DNA of 64,000 nt, taken from assembly GCA_007258455.2 (NCBI GenBank), contig VDFB02358134.1:216675565-216739564 (forward strand), written 5' to 3'. Below are positions 12,307 through 24,275 of the stretch, in pieces. How positions within the stretch are numbered: the first letter of the stretch is position 1; the number at the start of each line of letters is the position of its first letter. The notes below the pieces were generated by a model. It did not search any database. It worked only from the letters and a program-made list of their open reading frames with translations, and was not told where the DNA came from. This DNA comes from Sequoia sempervirens (Eukaryota > Streptophyta > Pinopsida > Cupressales > Cupressaceae). The position numbers and the translations under genes were made by a program.

Positions 12307-15070
12307 CATATAAGTAAACATTAGATCATCATGGCATCAAAATCATAAATAAGCATCATAGGATATACATGATACATCATAAATCAACATCATGCATCAC
12401 ATATATCATAATGCATTAAATCAAAGAACATCACATAACACACATGTACGCGACATCAAAACTGCATCATCATATAATATCATCTCAAAAAGGTACAATG
12501 TCATAGGATAAAGTTAAGAGATATCCTAAAAAGGGAGCTCGCAGGCTCAATAATCTGTACATAGTATGTCATAATAACAAAAATGCCCCTAGGGTAGACT
12601 CTCATCATCCCCTCTTGGTGAAGAATGTGGCGGCTGCAACTCTAAAACTGGCACTGAAATGATAGGTGGACCTGTGGCAACCTCTGCCTATGCCACTAAT
12701 GGAACTAAGAATGAAGGCATCATCTCCACGGTAATAGACACCTGTGACGTCACTACGGCCTGACTCTGAGAAGCTGAAAGATCTACCACTGGTGGTTGTC
12801 CCTATACTGACCTCTGCACTCAACTAGTTGACCGATGACTAGGGATCGAATGGTGACTCGAGGTGTGCTAGCGTGAGTGATGTGACCTATGCCCTAATGT
12901 GTGCCCTATCGAGGTAGACCCTCCGGCACTCGTGTGACTCCTGCTGCCACTGGTACTGCCTGATCTATGGCCACTGCCTGTCCTCATCTGTGACTGTGAC
13001 AAGGTAGGATCCCGTCACTCAGGTGGCATTGCCTGCTCATATAATGTTCGGTACTATCCCAATCTTGTGCTCACCCTGGCTAGCTCGTGATCCATGTCCC
13101 CTGCAGGCCTTATACATAATGCTACAAACTGTGTACACCACTGAGCCGAGTCCTGTTGGGGAATCACTGCCTGATCCTGCTTTACCCGAGCTACCTCTAA
13201 CTCTGACTACAATGATCTGACTTGGGCCATGCTCTTATCCAATCTCCGCTGTAAATCGGCCACCCTCTGATCTATTGTGGCATCCTGAGGCAATCTCGAG
13301 GAGGACGGTATCTCCTCCTCTCCCTCCACCATCTGCCATCTAAGGATTCTCTCAACCTCATCCATGGCATCATCCTCATCGTCGTCGTTGTCAACCACAT
13401 CCTCTGCCACTGCCACATCCTCTTCCTATCTCCCCACCTCCATGTCCTCCTCATTTCTCTCCTCCTCAGACACATCTTTTGTATGTCTCTCCTCCTCAGC
13501 CACGTCCTCCTCCTATCTCTCCACATCTGCCTCCTCCTCCTGTCTCCCCACATCCACCTCCTCCTCCCATCTCTCCTCACCCTCTCCCTCCTATCAGGGT
13601 TGCTCCTCTCTCTCCCCCTCCTCGCCAACCTCAAGAATAGTATCCAATGCTACCCTCACCACACGTGGGTGCACCCTCCGGCCCTGTCTCTGACCATCTC
13701 ACCATCACCTTCGGCTGTCTCTGCCATCATCTCCACCACTGCCTTCATCTCCACTACTGCCTCTGTCTCCACCCTTGCCTCTGTCTCTACCTTTGTCTTC
13801 GCCCGTGCCTCCATCCCTACCTCCATCCCTCCCCCGGCCTCTGCCCATGTCTCCACCTCTGCCTCCTCGTCTGGCCCTCGGCACATGAGGTATCACTGAC
13901 CGCTTGTCCACTGGTGTTGGCCCATTTGGATCTGTCAATGGCACTGGTTTGTGTGCCTGCCACCATAAATCATAGTCCGTTGTGGTCTCGGGATTGGCTA
14001 TCCCACCTCTCCATCCCCAAGGTTGGGCTCCTAGCCCATCGATCTGCTGCTCCACAAAAGCTACTAGAATGGCTATTCCCCAAGCATACTCTCTGGACGA
14101 CCGGACATACTCGGCTGTCCCTACAAGTACACCCTGCTGCTCTCCAAACTGCCTAAGGACACGCTACAGCAAATACATCTCAATAATTAGTGAGGTCTGC
14201 ACGGTCCTCCCAATCAAATATCTGTACTGTCTGCAAAGGCTCAGGTGGTCATCCTCATCATCCCACTACTCGTAGTCTTTGTACGGTCTCCATATAAAAG
14301 ACACCATCGTGTCAATCCTGTGCCGCCACCAACCTGTCTCACCCATCCGGGTCTACTGTAAGGAACCTGCATAATAATAGGCATAGGGCATCCCCTCGGC
14401 CAACTGTGGTCTCTAAATGGGATGACGAAATATAGCAATGTGCTCCCAAACCCAAATCATCATCAAAGTAGTCCCGCACGAGATACTCTACTCTCTTGTA
14501 AGCAACATCGTGTAACTGATGGTAGAGTGTCCCCAATAAATAGGGACCCCAAGCATAAACTATCCTATCACGTCTCATACCAACCAAGACATCTCCCCAG
14601 CCAATAGGGAATCTGTGTCCCTGATGTTCAGGAATCAAAATATCTCCAATCAAAGTCACAAGGAATGCATCAAAGCAACCATAGTGCTCCACCATGAACT
14701 CCCATCTGATCTCATATCCCTAGATGCCCAGTCCTACACCCCAATCTCGGTAGTACGCTTGTAAATTTTGCTCGCCATGTTGAGGGTCATAGATGATCCG
14801 CTCCCCTCGAATCGGCACTCACAAAATCCGATAAACATCCTCCAAAGTAATAGTGGCCTCACCTGTCGGCAGGTGGAAGGAGGAGGTCTCTAAATGCCAA
14901 TGCTCACACAACGCAGTCAGTAATCCCCTATTTTCCCAAATGGCGGGCATATAAGCAACATAGAACAATCCCAGTTGCATCAACCGGCCCCGCTCTCGCG
15001 GGCTCAATTGGTCAGCAAACTGAAATGTTGTCGGTCTGCTCTCTCGTGTGTAAATCAGGGCAAGCTGCTT

Positions 15071-15634
15071 CTACAAAAAGCCAAAAAAATCATCAGTACC
15101 TTTTGCACAAATCTGTCAGTATTAACAAAAGCATTTAAAGTTACACAAACATCAAAATCAGCCCTGGTCAAAGTCAAAATCAAATGCGTCGCAAAACATC
15201 AAGTGCGTCACAAAACATCAAGTGCATCGTTTCATACTTCAAATGCATTGCACAATGGCAATTGCGTCATTTTGACTTTCAAATGCATCTCATAATCACA
15301 CTTGCGTCACGAAATTTGGCACTTGCATCGCATAATCACAATTGTGGGGAAGAAAAGGGTAAATGCATTGCAAATTTACAATTGCAGCTTTCTAATTGGC
15401 ATTTGTGACTCAGAAAGGCATTTGCATCGCAATGTTTAGCAAATGCGGCACAAAACCACGTCCCCTTCTAATTTGGCATGGCACTTGCATCGCGATACAA
15501 CAAATGCGTCAAACGCGAAGTCTAATGCGTCGAACACGAATGCATATGCGTCGCAGCGCATTCGTTACTTGCCCTAGAAACCTAGTTATGGCACGCAAAA
15601 CAAAAAAATCACAAAGTGGGAAAGGGGTACATAC
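15071..15634 (-). other. Predicted 564-nt intron of the antisense PMD gene
   Basis: The donor is GTATGT at 15634-15629 and the acceptor is GGCTTTTTGTAG ending at 15071, preceded by a T-rich tract. The intron contains most of the GCGACGCATTTG-type repeats (15181-15570). Confidence 0.6.
15181..15570 (-). repeat. Cluster of degenerate GCGACGCATTTG repeats upstream of the PMD exon
   Basis: On the + strand the units read CAAATGCGTCGC, AAGTGCGTCAC, AAATGCATTGC, CTTGCATCGC and similar, about 15-20 times in 390 bases. On the minus strand they read GCGACGCATTTG, the same sense as the cluster at 1007-1232 has relative to gag. They fall inside the predicted intron. Confidence 0.78.
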
Positions 15635-15712
15635 CGCTAGCTCCGAGCCCTCTGGCCGCCTGAATGTCTGCACGATCTCGCCGCAATGCTCTGTCACTGG
15701 AATCACCATCAT
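15635..15712 (-). other. Predicted exon 1 of the antisense PMD gene
   Basis: ATG ATG begins 84 bases downstream of the TATA box at 15796-15803. The 26 codons end in GAG CTA GCG, directly before GTATGT. Joining to the acceptor at 15071 is phase 0 and reads on into the PMD frame with no stop until the nonsense codon in the TLEDV region. Prediction only; no transcript evidence is available here. Confidence 0.6.
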
Positions 15713-15795
15713 GGCTGCTGTCCTTTTCTCTCTGAGCTCTCAAAATTCGCAAGGTGAATAGTAAGAATGAATTGACTTTTACCGCTTTGTCAACC

Positions 15796-15803
15796 TATTT
15801 ATA
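15796..15803 (-). promoter_or_regulatory. TATA box of the antisense PMD gene
   Basis: TATAAATA on the minus strand, within ACTTTATAAATAGG. It lies 84 bases before the predicted ATG, which allows a start site near 15765 and a leader of about 50 bases. It is a close match to the plant TATA consensus in otherwise non-coding DNA. Confidence 0.6.
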
Positions 15804-16070
15804 AAGTCAAAATGACATTTGTCAACTGGAGGCTCATTTAACCAACTTTGACCACCCCATTGGCTATCTTAAACATGTCAGAATCCAAAATCGTTTGTGC
15901 CATTGTTTTTCTGGTCACCGAATTGACTTATCGGGACCCTTTCCAAATTTTTCTGCCGCAGACCCAAAATTTGAAAAAAAATTTGAGGGGCCATCAATAC
16001 TCCATACCTTCACTGGGGCATGACTTTGACTTATTTTATTTGTCACAATGCTACACGTGACATTATGACA

Positions 16071-16083
16071 AAGAGGGGCAAAA
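16071..16083 (+). other. E1 polypurine tract
   Basis: AAGAGGGGCAAAA sits directly before the TGTAGACAC start of the LTR. It would prime plus-strand DNA synthesis. Confidence 0.75.
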
Positions 16084-17349
16084 TGTAGACACTTAAAATG
16101 ACCTAGGCCTGCAAGCTTCATTTTTACCACTTTTGTCCTAGCATAATTATGACATTTAATTATGTCCTTGGTCCACATTCGACTATTGATTAAATAATTC
16201 ATAATTATTTAATTAATTCATGTCCTTTTATTCTTCGTGATTATTAAATAAATAAATCTCATTTATTTATTAAATACGTCATTAATTGTCTAAGTCTTCC
16301 CTTAATTAAATAAATTTCTTAGTTTATTTAATTACCTTCTATTCACTTTATTCTTCCTGATTATTAAATAAATAAGTTTTTATTTATTTATTTAATATGT
16401 CACTAATTGTCATAATTAAATGAATTAATTAATTTATTTAATTATTAGTCTTATCTCCTAAATTAAATAATTAAATTTAATTATTTAATTGCCAAATTTG
16501 ATATTCTTCTCATTTTAAATAAATTAAATTATTTAAAATGTCATCTCATTCTTAACTGTCAACTCATTATGGTAAATAATCCGAAAAATTGATTATTTAT
16601 TATTTCACAAATTTCACATTTGGAATTAATTTAATTCCAAATTGGTAATTTTCCTCTAGAAATCAAGTGATCAGGCACATAGTTGATCTTTCCAAATTCC
16701 ATCTTCAATCTGGTCTTTATCCTTTTCATTTTTGAAAATCTTTATTTTCGAATTAATTTCCTCATTTATTCTCGACCGTTGATTCAATCTCCTTAGATGG
16801 CATTTCGACCGCTCGATTAATGATTCTGCCCTAACCCTAATTAGGGATTATCAGATTTAATCTGGGCCTCTCATTTTAGGTCCTAGTTAGAAGTCAATCT
16901 CACCCATCCATTCAAAATGGCATTTTCTATAAAATGTCATTTTCCTCTCATTTTTGGATTACACGGAGACATTATACACTCTTGCACTTGCACACTTAGA
17001 CTTTTCATAGCAATTGTTAGCATATTTCATTAAGTTTTGACATCTTTAGGCATAGACACTCTTCGTCATTTAGGCATTAGGCATTGGACTTTGATCAAAT
17101 CCTTCAATCTTTGTGTAGGACTTCGTCAAAGATTGCTTGCACGTCAAATCTGAGGGCAATGTGTCAACCAGCAAGGTAGAAGGTACTATGGAGGTAATCA
17201 TGGAAAATTTGATTTATAGGTATAACTGTTTATTGTTTAATTTCCTTTGTGCTCGATAGGTCTTTGGGTTTCTTTGTCTTTATTGGTTTACTACTGACAC
17301 TCTAATCTCTAATTTTAAACCTAAAAGAAATCCTCAGTTACAGAACACA
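16084..17349 (+). repeat. E1 3' LTR
   Basis: Starts TGTAGACACTTAAAA right after the polypurine tract and ends at about 17347-17349 in GAACACA. It is A/T-rich with many TTAAATAAATAA-type stretches (16190-16560). A TATA box candidate, TATAAAAT, lies at 16928-16935. The right edge is uncertain by a few bases because the partner LTR is outside the window. The first 15 bases resemble those of the Ya/Yb solo LTRs and the H1 LTR end. Confidence 0.8.
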
Positions 17350-18046
17350 CTGTCATTGAACTCCAACACATGAACCACGCTTATAGAGCAACTCAAAACT
17401 CAACACTCCAAGGGAAGGTAGGTATAAAAAATATTGGCACATTCCCAAATCTGCAAGACAAGAAAAAACATGGAGAAATGTGAAGCAATTGCATTTAAAC
17501 AAACAACCTTCTTCATAGGAAAACACGTTGTCAAACACAACTTCCACTACCACACAATCCATAAGCTAAAATTTTGGATATAACACTTCTGAACACCTTT
17601 GATCATCACATCCAAATAACACAAGAATATCTTCAACCATGAAGAAATATGGAGCATAACACTAAACACACCTCTATCACCATGGACACTCTTTTATCCA
17701 ATTTTTCTCAAAAGAACTTGGAAACCAAGTGAACCAACTACATCAAAAACACCACAAACATCCCCTCAACGTATCTATAACACCTAAAACACTTTCTCAA
17801 TACCATAAACACTTCTCAATATAACCAAACTATAGATAACAACATAGTGCAACCCTCTCTAAAAAATCCAACAATCTCCACACACTAGGGATTGACATCA
17901 ATGTGACATCAAACCACAACATGTCTACACTAGCACCAACACTAACAACATTAATGACAACACCAACACTTGCCAAAAATCTCCATACTATTGGCATCAA
18001 TGACAACACCATCAACATGCTTTCAACAATAAGAGAGTTGAGTGTG
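17350..18046. other. Unassigned sequence between the E1 LTR and H1
   Basis: No recognisable domain on either strand. The minus strand is rich in GTTGTTGGTG-like runs with an unremarkable 62-codon open frame. The H1 integrase homology stops abruptly at about 18047, so a deletion or rearrangement joins this segment to H1. Confidence 0.5.
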
Positions 18047-19046
18047 TTAATCCTTTTTATGTTTACTAATTGTTTTACATAAGCTTTGTTTAGGTGTTTT
18101 GTTCATTGCTTCTACTTGACCATTATATTGTGGGTAATAAGGTGTGGAAAAATGATGTTGAATGTGAATTTTTTTCAAAAATTTCTTCACTTCATTATTC
18201 TTAAATGGTGTCCCATTATTTGAAACTAAAGTGGAAGAAAGACCAAATTGAGTAATAATGTTTTCCAAGATAAAATGATAGATTACATTAGTAGTCATGG
18301 AGCGAAGAGGAATTTCCTCTACCCATTTCATAAAATAATCTATAGCAATGATTATAAATGTATGTCCTAAAGAAGAAGAAGGAGAAATATTTCCAATAAG
18401 ATCCTAACCCCACATTGAAAATGGCCAAATAGGAACTTGGGCATGAAGTTTAGAAGTAGGAGTGTGAATCGAATTATTATGCTCTTGACATTTATGACAT
18501 TTCTTAACATGATCAAAGTGATCTTGTTCCATGTTTTTCCAATAATATCCTATGTGGATTAAATTTTGAACTAACAATATTCCTCTGAAATGGCCCACAC
18601 AAGTACCTACATGAGCTTCTTCAAGGGCTATAGGGATTTCAGATTGTTTAAGGCATCTAAGAAGAAGACAATTGGATGACCACCTATATAATACATCTTC
18701 TACGATTATGTATCAAGTTGTAAGTTTCTAAATACGAGATCTAGTGTTCTTGGTAGTTGGTTCATGAAAGATACCTTCTTTAAGATAATTGAATATCAAT
18801 GTATACCATTCACTAGAGGCTTCAATATTGGAAACTAATGTTTCCTTCATATTTTCATTTATTGATGGTTTTGTGAGAGTGTGGATAATAAATGTGAAGT
18901 TTGTGGAAGAATTTTTGAGAGAAACAAGGGAAACAACACTTTCCATTGCATATACATGTAGATTATCCTTTCATGGAACATTGTCAATAGTGTGTGATTC
19001 AAAAAACTCTAGAAACATCATTGTGACGTCTTTGTATAGTGATAAT
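18047..19046 (-). pseudogene. pol: H1 remnant: end of aRNH and integrase (left part)
   Basis: Reading leftwards from 19046: the last part of an archaeal-type RNase H (LYKDVTMMFLEFFE and a NVP-stop-KDNLHVYAM end), then the integrase zinc region (GHFRGILL, CHKCQEH, about 18480-18600) and the integrase core (FIIIAIDYFMKWVEEIPL, then SNNGTPFKN, then PYYPQYNGQVE). The second catalytic Asp of the usual TDNG is Asn (SNNG). Homology ends at about 18047 in the middle of the domain. The right-hand part of the same element is at 45995-47520. Confidence 0.87.
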
Positions 19047-21740
19047 TGTTATCAATTTTTCACAACAACTCAAATTGATAGATCTGATTAATTCAAGTTC
19101 ATTTTAAGGTGGAAAATTTTCAATTCATTTTTGCAATTGCTTAAACCATTGAATGTATTCGAGTTTAAAAGAGTTGTTTAGTTTAAGTGTGTAATTTGTT
19201 TTAGTTTTCCATTCATGATTTACAACATAAGAGGTTGCATGAGATATAAAGAAAAGTGCTTTCATTTTGTATTCATTTATCCATTTCATAATGTTTCATA
19301 CATTTTTGCAAAAGAAAGGTACATAATTGAAAAAGATTGCACAAATGTTGTTTTCATATTCATTGGGATGGAAAGGAAGATCAAGTGTCCCACATAAGTC
19401 GTGGGAATAGTTGAGTCAATAGAACACAAGTAATGCACTATGCTACTAAAGATAAAAGGGAGAAAAGAACACATAAGAAGAAACATAGTCATCATTGCTG
19501 AGGTATCTTCAAGTTGTCTTCGTTGTTGTTTCTCCCTCCTTACTCCTGTTCTCCAAGTGAACCTGCAGATAATTGAGAAGGCTTTGTTAGAGCTCAGGTT
19601 ATGAATCCTCCTATATGATCTATCAACAGTAACATAGAACATTGCTTGTGGTGCATTGAATTAGTTGATCAAATTCCAGAAGTGTGAAAAAGGAACAAAA
19701 AATATGAAACATCATAAGAACATTGAACTTATTTGTTTTTTAATCTAACATGTTTTTTCACTATGCAGGTATAGGAAAAGTCATGTTGCTAATATGCTTT
19801 GAAGACATAATAGCATGTGGTGTGAAAATGGGCTCCCACAAGGGTTGAGCTCAACATGTTGCCCCTTGATTTCAAGAGGGGCTTTAAGGAAAGAGAAACA
19901 TTCACAGTGTCAAGATGGAACATTCAACTAAAGGAGAAGCTCATAAATCAATACAAGAAAGGTTGATTCATTACCCATACATGACCATCAAATTCAAAAT
20001 GCAAAGTGAAGATGAAGATCACATATGAGCAAGGAATCTTTCTCAAATGCTCAAATTATGTAAAACAAAAATGCACTATCTTTTCATCAGATATTTTTGT
20101 TTGCATGAAAATGTTTGAATTTCTAAGTGTTGCTACAACATTACATTACTGCCATGTTTCATTAACATGATGTTCACATTGATAGGGCAACAAGTGATTC
20201 ATTGCCCTGAAATGATAGTGAACAAGCATACATAATACCAAACTACAAATCAAGAGTGGCAACTTAAGCAATTGGAGAAGCTTCAAAGCATCATTATCAA
20301 GTGCCACTTATTTCAAATTCTTCCACACACTAAAGATCAAGGCTCATACAAACTATAGCTATCCAAGGAAAGATAAAAATGCATGAAGAGTGCAAAGAAG
20401 ACCTTGTTTCTATCAAGAAATGGAGGTACAAGTGGCTGCAAGTGAAATATGAAAGCAAAGGTATGAAGGGGAAAGAAGCTATTGTAAATTGTGGATAGAA
20501 TGCACAAAAGGTTTGAGTTGAATGAAGCAAAGAACAACATCACTGAAGTGAAGTTAAACATGGAACTCAAGTTCAGTTGCATTACATTGTTCTATATGAA
20601 TGAAACTGTGGTAAAGAGTGAAAGTTTGAAGTACATTTTATGAATGCAAAAGAGTTTCAACCTATAGTATCAAAGCTTCAAAGTGCTCATAAATAAATGG
20701 ATACAAACAACAATGGGATTGTCATGACCTACAGATGCATCACTATGGCCAAATACAAGCATTGCAAGAAGTAAATAAACATAATAGAGGCATCACCATT
20801 AAAGCTACCATTTCTCATGCAATACATTTAGGTGTAAGTGGAAAGTTTTTCTATGTGTGCTTCATAGAGAAAGAGAATGCAAATAAGATGTAGTTGTATG
20901 TAACCATACAAATTTCTAAATGGGAAACAAGTAATAAATGGCCAGCGTGTGCATTCAAAATCCATGATAGTAAAGAAAACTAATGCTAAAGGAGTTGTAT
21001 TATTTTATTTTTGAAAAGAAATGGTGGAACTACAAGAATGCAGACATATAACAAAAGAAAATGATTATTTGTGTTGAGGAAATACAAATGGAAAATACCC
21101 AGCAAGTTCCTTTGAAAGGAAAGCCCCATTGGAGCAACATGGTATTTCTAGAAACAAAGAGAAAAATAAGCTACAGTGATATGCATGAAGAAGATGAAGC
21201 CATTTTTTTTTCAAAAGAAAAAAGACAAATGCTATGAAGCTAGGGTTTTCAAAATAAAATGAACAATAATGTTATCTCATTCAGAAATCTGAAACCTAGA
21301 AATGTTTGAAGCCTCGGCCTTGCTCAGAGAGGAATTTTTTTATATTTCATTTCAAGAAAAATTGAAGAACAATACTATATTCTGCATATTCAGAAAATGG
21401 AAAAGAGTTCTAAGTTACACAAAGTTCTAAAAGAAAACCCAATTTGTATTCTTGTAATCATGGCTTGGGAGAGGAATTCTTCTTTACAGAAGCACAAACC
21501 CACTTGGGTTTTGTTCCAAATGATTCAAATACGAAAAATATTAAGAGGGTTAGAGCTTGTGCAAGTTCCCGAGCTCTCAGAAAATTGGAGCAACATGAAT
21601 GGCCGCAGCCATGGAGGGTTTTAGAAACCCATAAAATGGAAAAAAAATGCATAAAGTGTTTTCCATCACAAGTTTCTTCTGTTTTCTATCATGGGTTGAG
21701 CCCAAAACCAATTTTTTTGTAGAAAATGAATAAAATAAAA

Positions 21741-22015
21741 TGTTGGTGTAATTAATTATTAATTACACTTTGCATAAGTTTACTTAGGCATATTTAATTC
21801 CTAAGTTTTAGGATTTTATCTTTATCTTATTGAGCTACCTTGTTGCTCAAGATAAGATTAGGGTTATGCATCTTTGCTTTTATAAAGCAAATCATATCTT
21901 GTAATTTATTGAATTCTTGAATAGTAATGTTGTACATCTTTTTGCAATAGCTTCTACTTCTTTTATTTATGTGGAAGGTATTCTCGGTTTGCAAATTTGA
22001 TCTTGGTTTCTAACA
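21741..22015 (+). repeat. S1 left LTR
   Basis: 275 bases, TGTTGGTGTAATTAA to TTTCTAACA, closely matching 23995-24275. Confidence 0.92.
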
Positions 22016-22027
22016 TGGTATCAGAGC
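22016..22027 (+). other. S1 primer binding site (initiator Met tRNA)
   Basis: TGGTATCAGAGC abuts the left LTR with no spacer; it is the standard complement of the plant initiator tRNA 3' end. Confidence 0.9.
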
Positions 22028-23994
22028 CTTGATTTGCAGCCCCTTCTCAGATTTGAGAGATTCATTGCAAAGTTCGTTTTGGATTCCTCAAGGGTTTCAT
22101 ACCTTGAGTTCGTCTTTCTATTTGGGTGCTATTGCATGGATACTTTTAGCACATGTTGGAGGAAATCTGAGCTCATTTTTTAGTCCAGGGCTATCGAAAA
22201 AGTCAAGATTGACTTTTGTTTCACCTAAATCCGACAATTTATGCCAGAGTTACGAGGGTTTGAAGATTTGTCAGATCTGGGAGTTGCGAAGCTTCTGGTG
22301 CATTTTCAGGCAGATCACACCTCGCCATTAGATCCAGAGCATCTGAGAGATGAAAAATGACATATAACTTGCCTATATTCGGCGTCAGTTGTTCATGAGG
22401 CAAAAAAATTTTACCCAGCAGGCCGTACGGCCCGCCAGGTACAGGGTACGATTTGCAGAATTAAAAAAAAAAAAATTCAAATTTTTTTTCTGCCTATCTT
22501 ATTTCATCGGCTTTATTCATAATTTTCAGGCTTATTATAAAAAAAATTATGGTGCCATTTTTTTAAAAAAATTGGGTGTTTATATTTCAAAAACCTCAGA
22601 CAGTTCTGGGTACCATCGTACCTCGCCTGTCACATTTGACAGCCTTGTCGGCTGCAATGCTGGCATAGGTTCTCCCGTCGGCCACTTTCCACTACACCCT
22701 CCTGTTGGCAGCTTCCTGCAATACCATCGGCCGCTGGTTTTTTTTTCTCCCCGCGCCCCTTGTGCCCTCCGCCGTGGTCACATCAATGTCTGAGGGCTAT
22801 CCAGCAGGGGGCTTCCCCATCGACAGTGCCACTAGCGGCCCCACCAACGTCCAGCCTGCCCACCACCCGCCTAGTGGCAGGTTCATTTTTTGCAAAAATT
22901 TTCCCCACGGTCATATGGCGGACCAGGGGCCAGAGCAGAAGGGGCCAAAAATTTGCCCCCAGTTAGCCTTTAAAAACCCTGATTTGCACCAATACAACTA
23001 TTTTTTTCATTTTGGCATAACTTTTGATCCTGGAGGCAGATTTTTTGAAACGAGATATTGCCGGTGAGCCCAATTTTCTGATGGTATAGTTTTTTTTTCA
23101 GATTTTTTGCTTTTTGATAGGATATTTTTCCAGTTGAAGTCAGATGATTAGATTTCACTTCAGAGGGCATATCTTTTGACTCGGTGATCCTTTTTTCGTC
23201 TTTTTCATGGCGTTGGAAAGCTGGTTCAGTCCTCTACAAAGATCTGAAATCAATTTATATTTTATATTTATGCATATTTATCATTCTCTCCTTTTACAAT
23301 CATTGGGTTATTGTAATAAATGAACTGATATAAAGTTCCATTAAGGGGGGGTTCTTGCATCCATTATATGTATTGGTGACAACTCGCATGAGTTTATCTG
23401 GTTTCATGTTCTTTCTTTTGGCCTTATTTCTTGCTTCGTTGGTCACATCTTTGGTTTGCTTCAGTTCACTTCAGTTGGGATTTTATGATTCTTGATCCGC
23501 ATTGGTTCAGATCTTTCTCATTTGAGGGCCATGTTTTTATGGTTAATGTTCTAGAATCTTGATGGTACTCGTCCTATGGGTAGTTCTAGTTTCAGTTTGG
23601 CATCAGCTTCAAGAGAAACAACTTCCACATTTTTCATCATTATGGGTCCTTTCATCCTTTCATTTACTGTTGCTTACAGATCCCAGGGTTGATCCAATAT
23701 GTGAGTTTCCAGTATTCCTTGGCATTGGGTCTGTTGTTACATTTGTGATTCCATTTTTTGGTTTCAGTTGTAGATAGAATTATCTTTCCTTGCTTGCCAA
23801 ATTTGTGGTTCCAGTGTTGCTTCATCAAAGTTCTTCCAGTGCTTCTTCGCAGCAGTTCATCTCTCTGAGGGGGGGTTTATCCCACTGGGTTTTCTCTCTC
23901 TTTGCATTTGTACATGAGTACCTAATCAGGCCTTGTTGCCGAGACTCATATTTGCATAATAATCTGCTTCTCCCTAAGTTGCACTTATGGGGGG

Positions 23995-24275
23995 TGTTAG
24001 TGTAATTAATTATTAATTACACTTTGCATAAGTTTACTTACGCATATTTAATTCCTAAGTTTTAGGCTTTTATCTTTATCTTATCGAGCTATCTTGTTGC
24101 TCAAGATAAGATTAGGGTTATGCATGTTTTCTTTTATAAAGCAAATCATATCTTGTAATTTATTGAATTCTTGAATAATAATGTTGCACATCTTTTTGCA
24201 ATAGCTTCTGCTTTTTTTATTTTCTCTTATGTGGAAGGTCTTTTCGGTTTGCAAATCTGATCTTGGTTTCTAACA
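23995..24275 (+). repeat. S1 right LTR
   Basis: 281 bases, TGTTAGTGTAATTAA to TTTCTAACA, preceded by the purine tract ATGGGGGG. Confidence 0.92.

Larger units (their letters stand above)
9864..12600. other. E1 spacer between pol and the antisense gene
   Basis: About 2.7 kb holds no credible gene. Small open frames here are A/T-rich accidents. It is built largely of degenerate tandem and dispersed repeats, annotated individually. Tat elements are known for long non-coding stretches between pol and the 3' LTR. Confidence 0.7.
13207..15712 (-). pseudogene. Antisense plant mobile domain (PMD) gene inside E1, two exons
   Basis: On the minus strand, opposite to gag-pol. Exon 1 is 15712-15635 (26 codons from ATG). 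A GTATGT donor follows, and a pyrimidine-rich TTTTTGTAG acceptor at 15071 precedes exon 2; the splice keeps the frame. Exon 2 encodes a PMD (PF10536-like): ALCEHWHLETSSFHLPTGEA and TITLEDV (about 14830-14905), an IGDILIPEHQGH block (about 14620), YAWGPYLL (about 14555) and RVLRQFGEQQGV (about 14127-14162). A Gly/Arg/Asp-rich stretch (about 13710-13900), a Glu/Asp-rich stretch (about 13380-13570) and a short coiled-coil-like end (about 13210-13270) follow. Two in-frame stops (near 14820 and 14727) and later frameshifts break it. PMD proteins of plants (MAIN/MAIL type) act in the nucleus in silencing and genome stability. Extra antisense ORFs of this kind are known in Tat elements (from memory). 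Confidence 0.82.
1..17349 (+). mobile_element. E1: Ty3/gypsy element, Tat lineage, partial (5' LTR off window)
   Basis: The + strand shows leader, gag, protease, RT, RNase H, archaeal-type RNase H and integrase in order, then a 6-kb spacer holding an antisense PMD gene, a polypurine tract and a 3' LTR. The second RNase H between the ordinary RNase H and integrase marks the Tat lineage of plant gypsy elements. No copy of the 3' LTR and no primer binding site is visible in the first 1.8 kb, so the 5' LTR lies left of the window. Every coding domain carries stops or frameshifts, so the copy is dead. Without the 5' LTR neither target duplication nor LTR age can be read. Confidence 0.88.
21741..24275 (+). 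mobile_element. S1: small non-autonomous LTR element (2535 bases)
   Basis: LTRs at 21741-22015 and 23995-24275 start TGTTGGTG or TGTTAGTG and end TTTCTAACA. The primer binding site TGGTATCAGAGC (22016-22027) fits initiator Met tRNA, and the tract TTATGGGGGG (23985-23994) precedes the right LTR. Target duplications are TAAAA (21736-21740) and TAAAC (24276-24280). The right E2 LTR shows the empty site at 44053-44057. The 1.98-kb interior has no gag or pol similarity that I can see; its longest frames are about 134 codons and unlike any known domain. It resembles a copia-type derivative needing proteins from another element. Confidence 0.9.

Noticed and set aside
13364..14156. Long + strand open frames rich in Ser, Leu, Pro and Cys
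   Set aside because: They are the complement of the Glu/Arg-rich tail of the antisense PMD gene; composition follows the repeated codons of the other strand.
20330..20582. Minus-strand open frames, with near copies at 41432-41684
   Set aside because: They lie in the E2 LTRs; both copies exist only because LTRs are duplicates. No start context, domain or length supports a gene.
22389..23067. Open frames of 120-134 codons in S1
   Set aside because: Overlapping frames in a mixed A/T- and G/C-rich interior with no recognisable domain; treated as non-coding.
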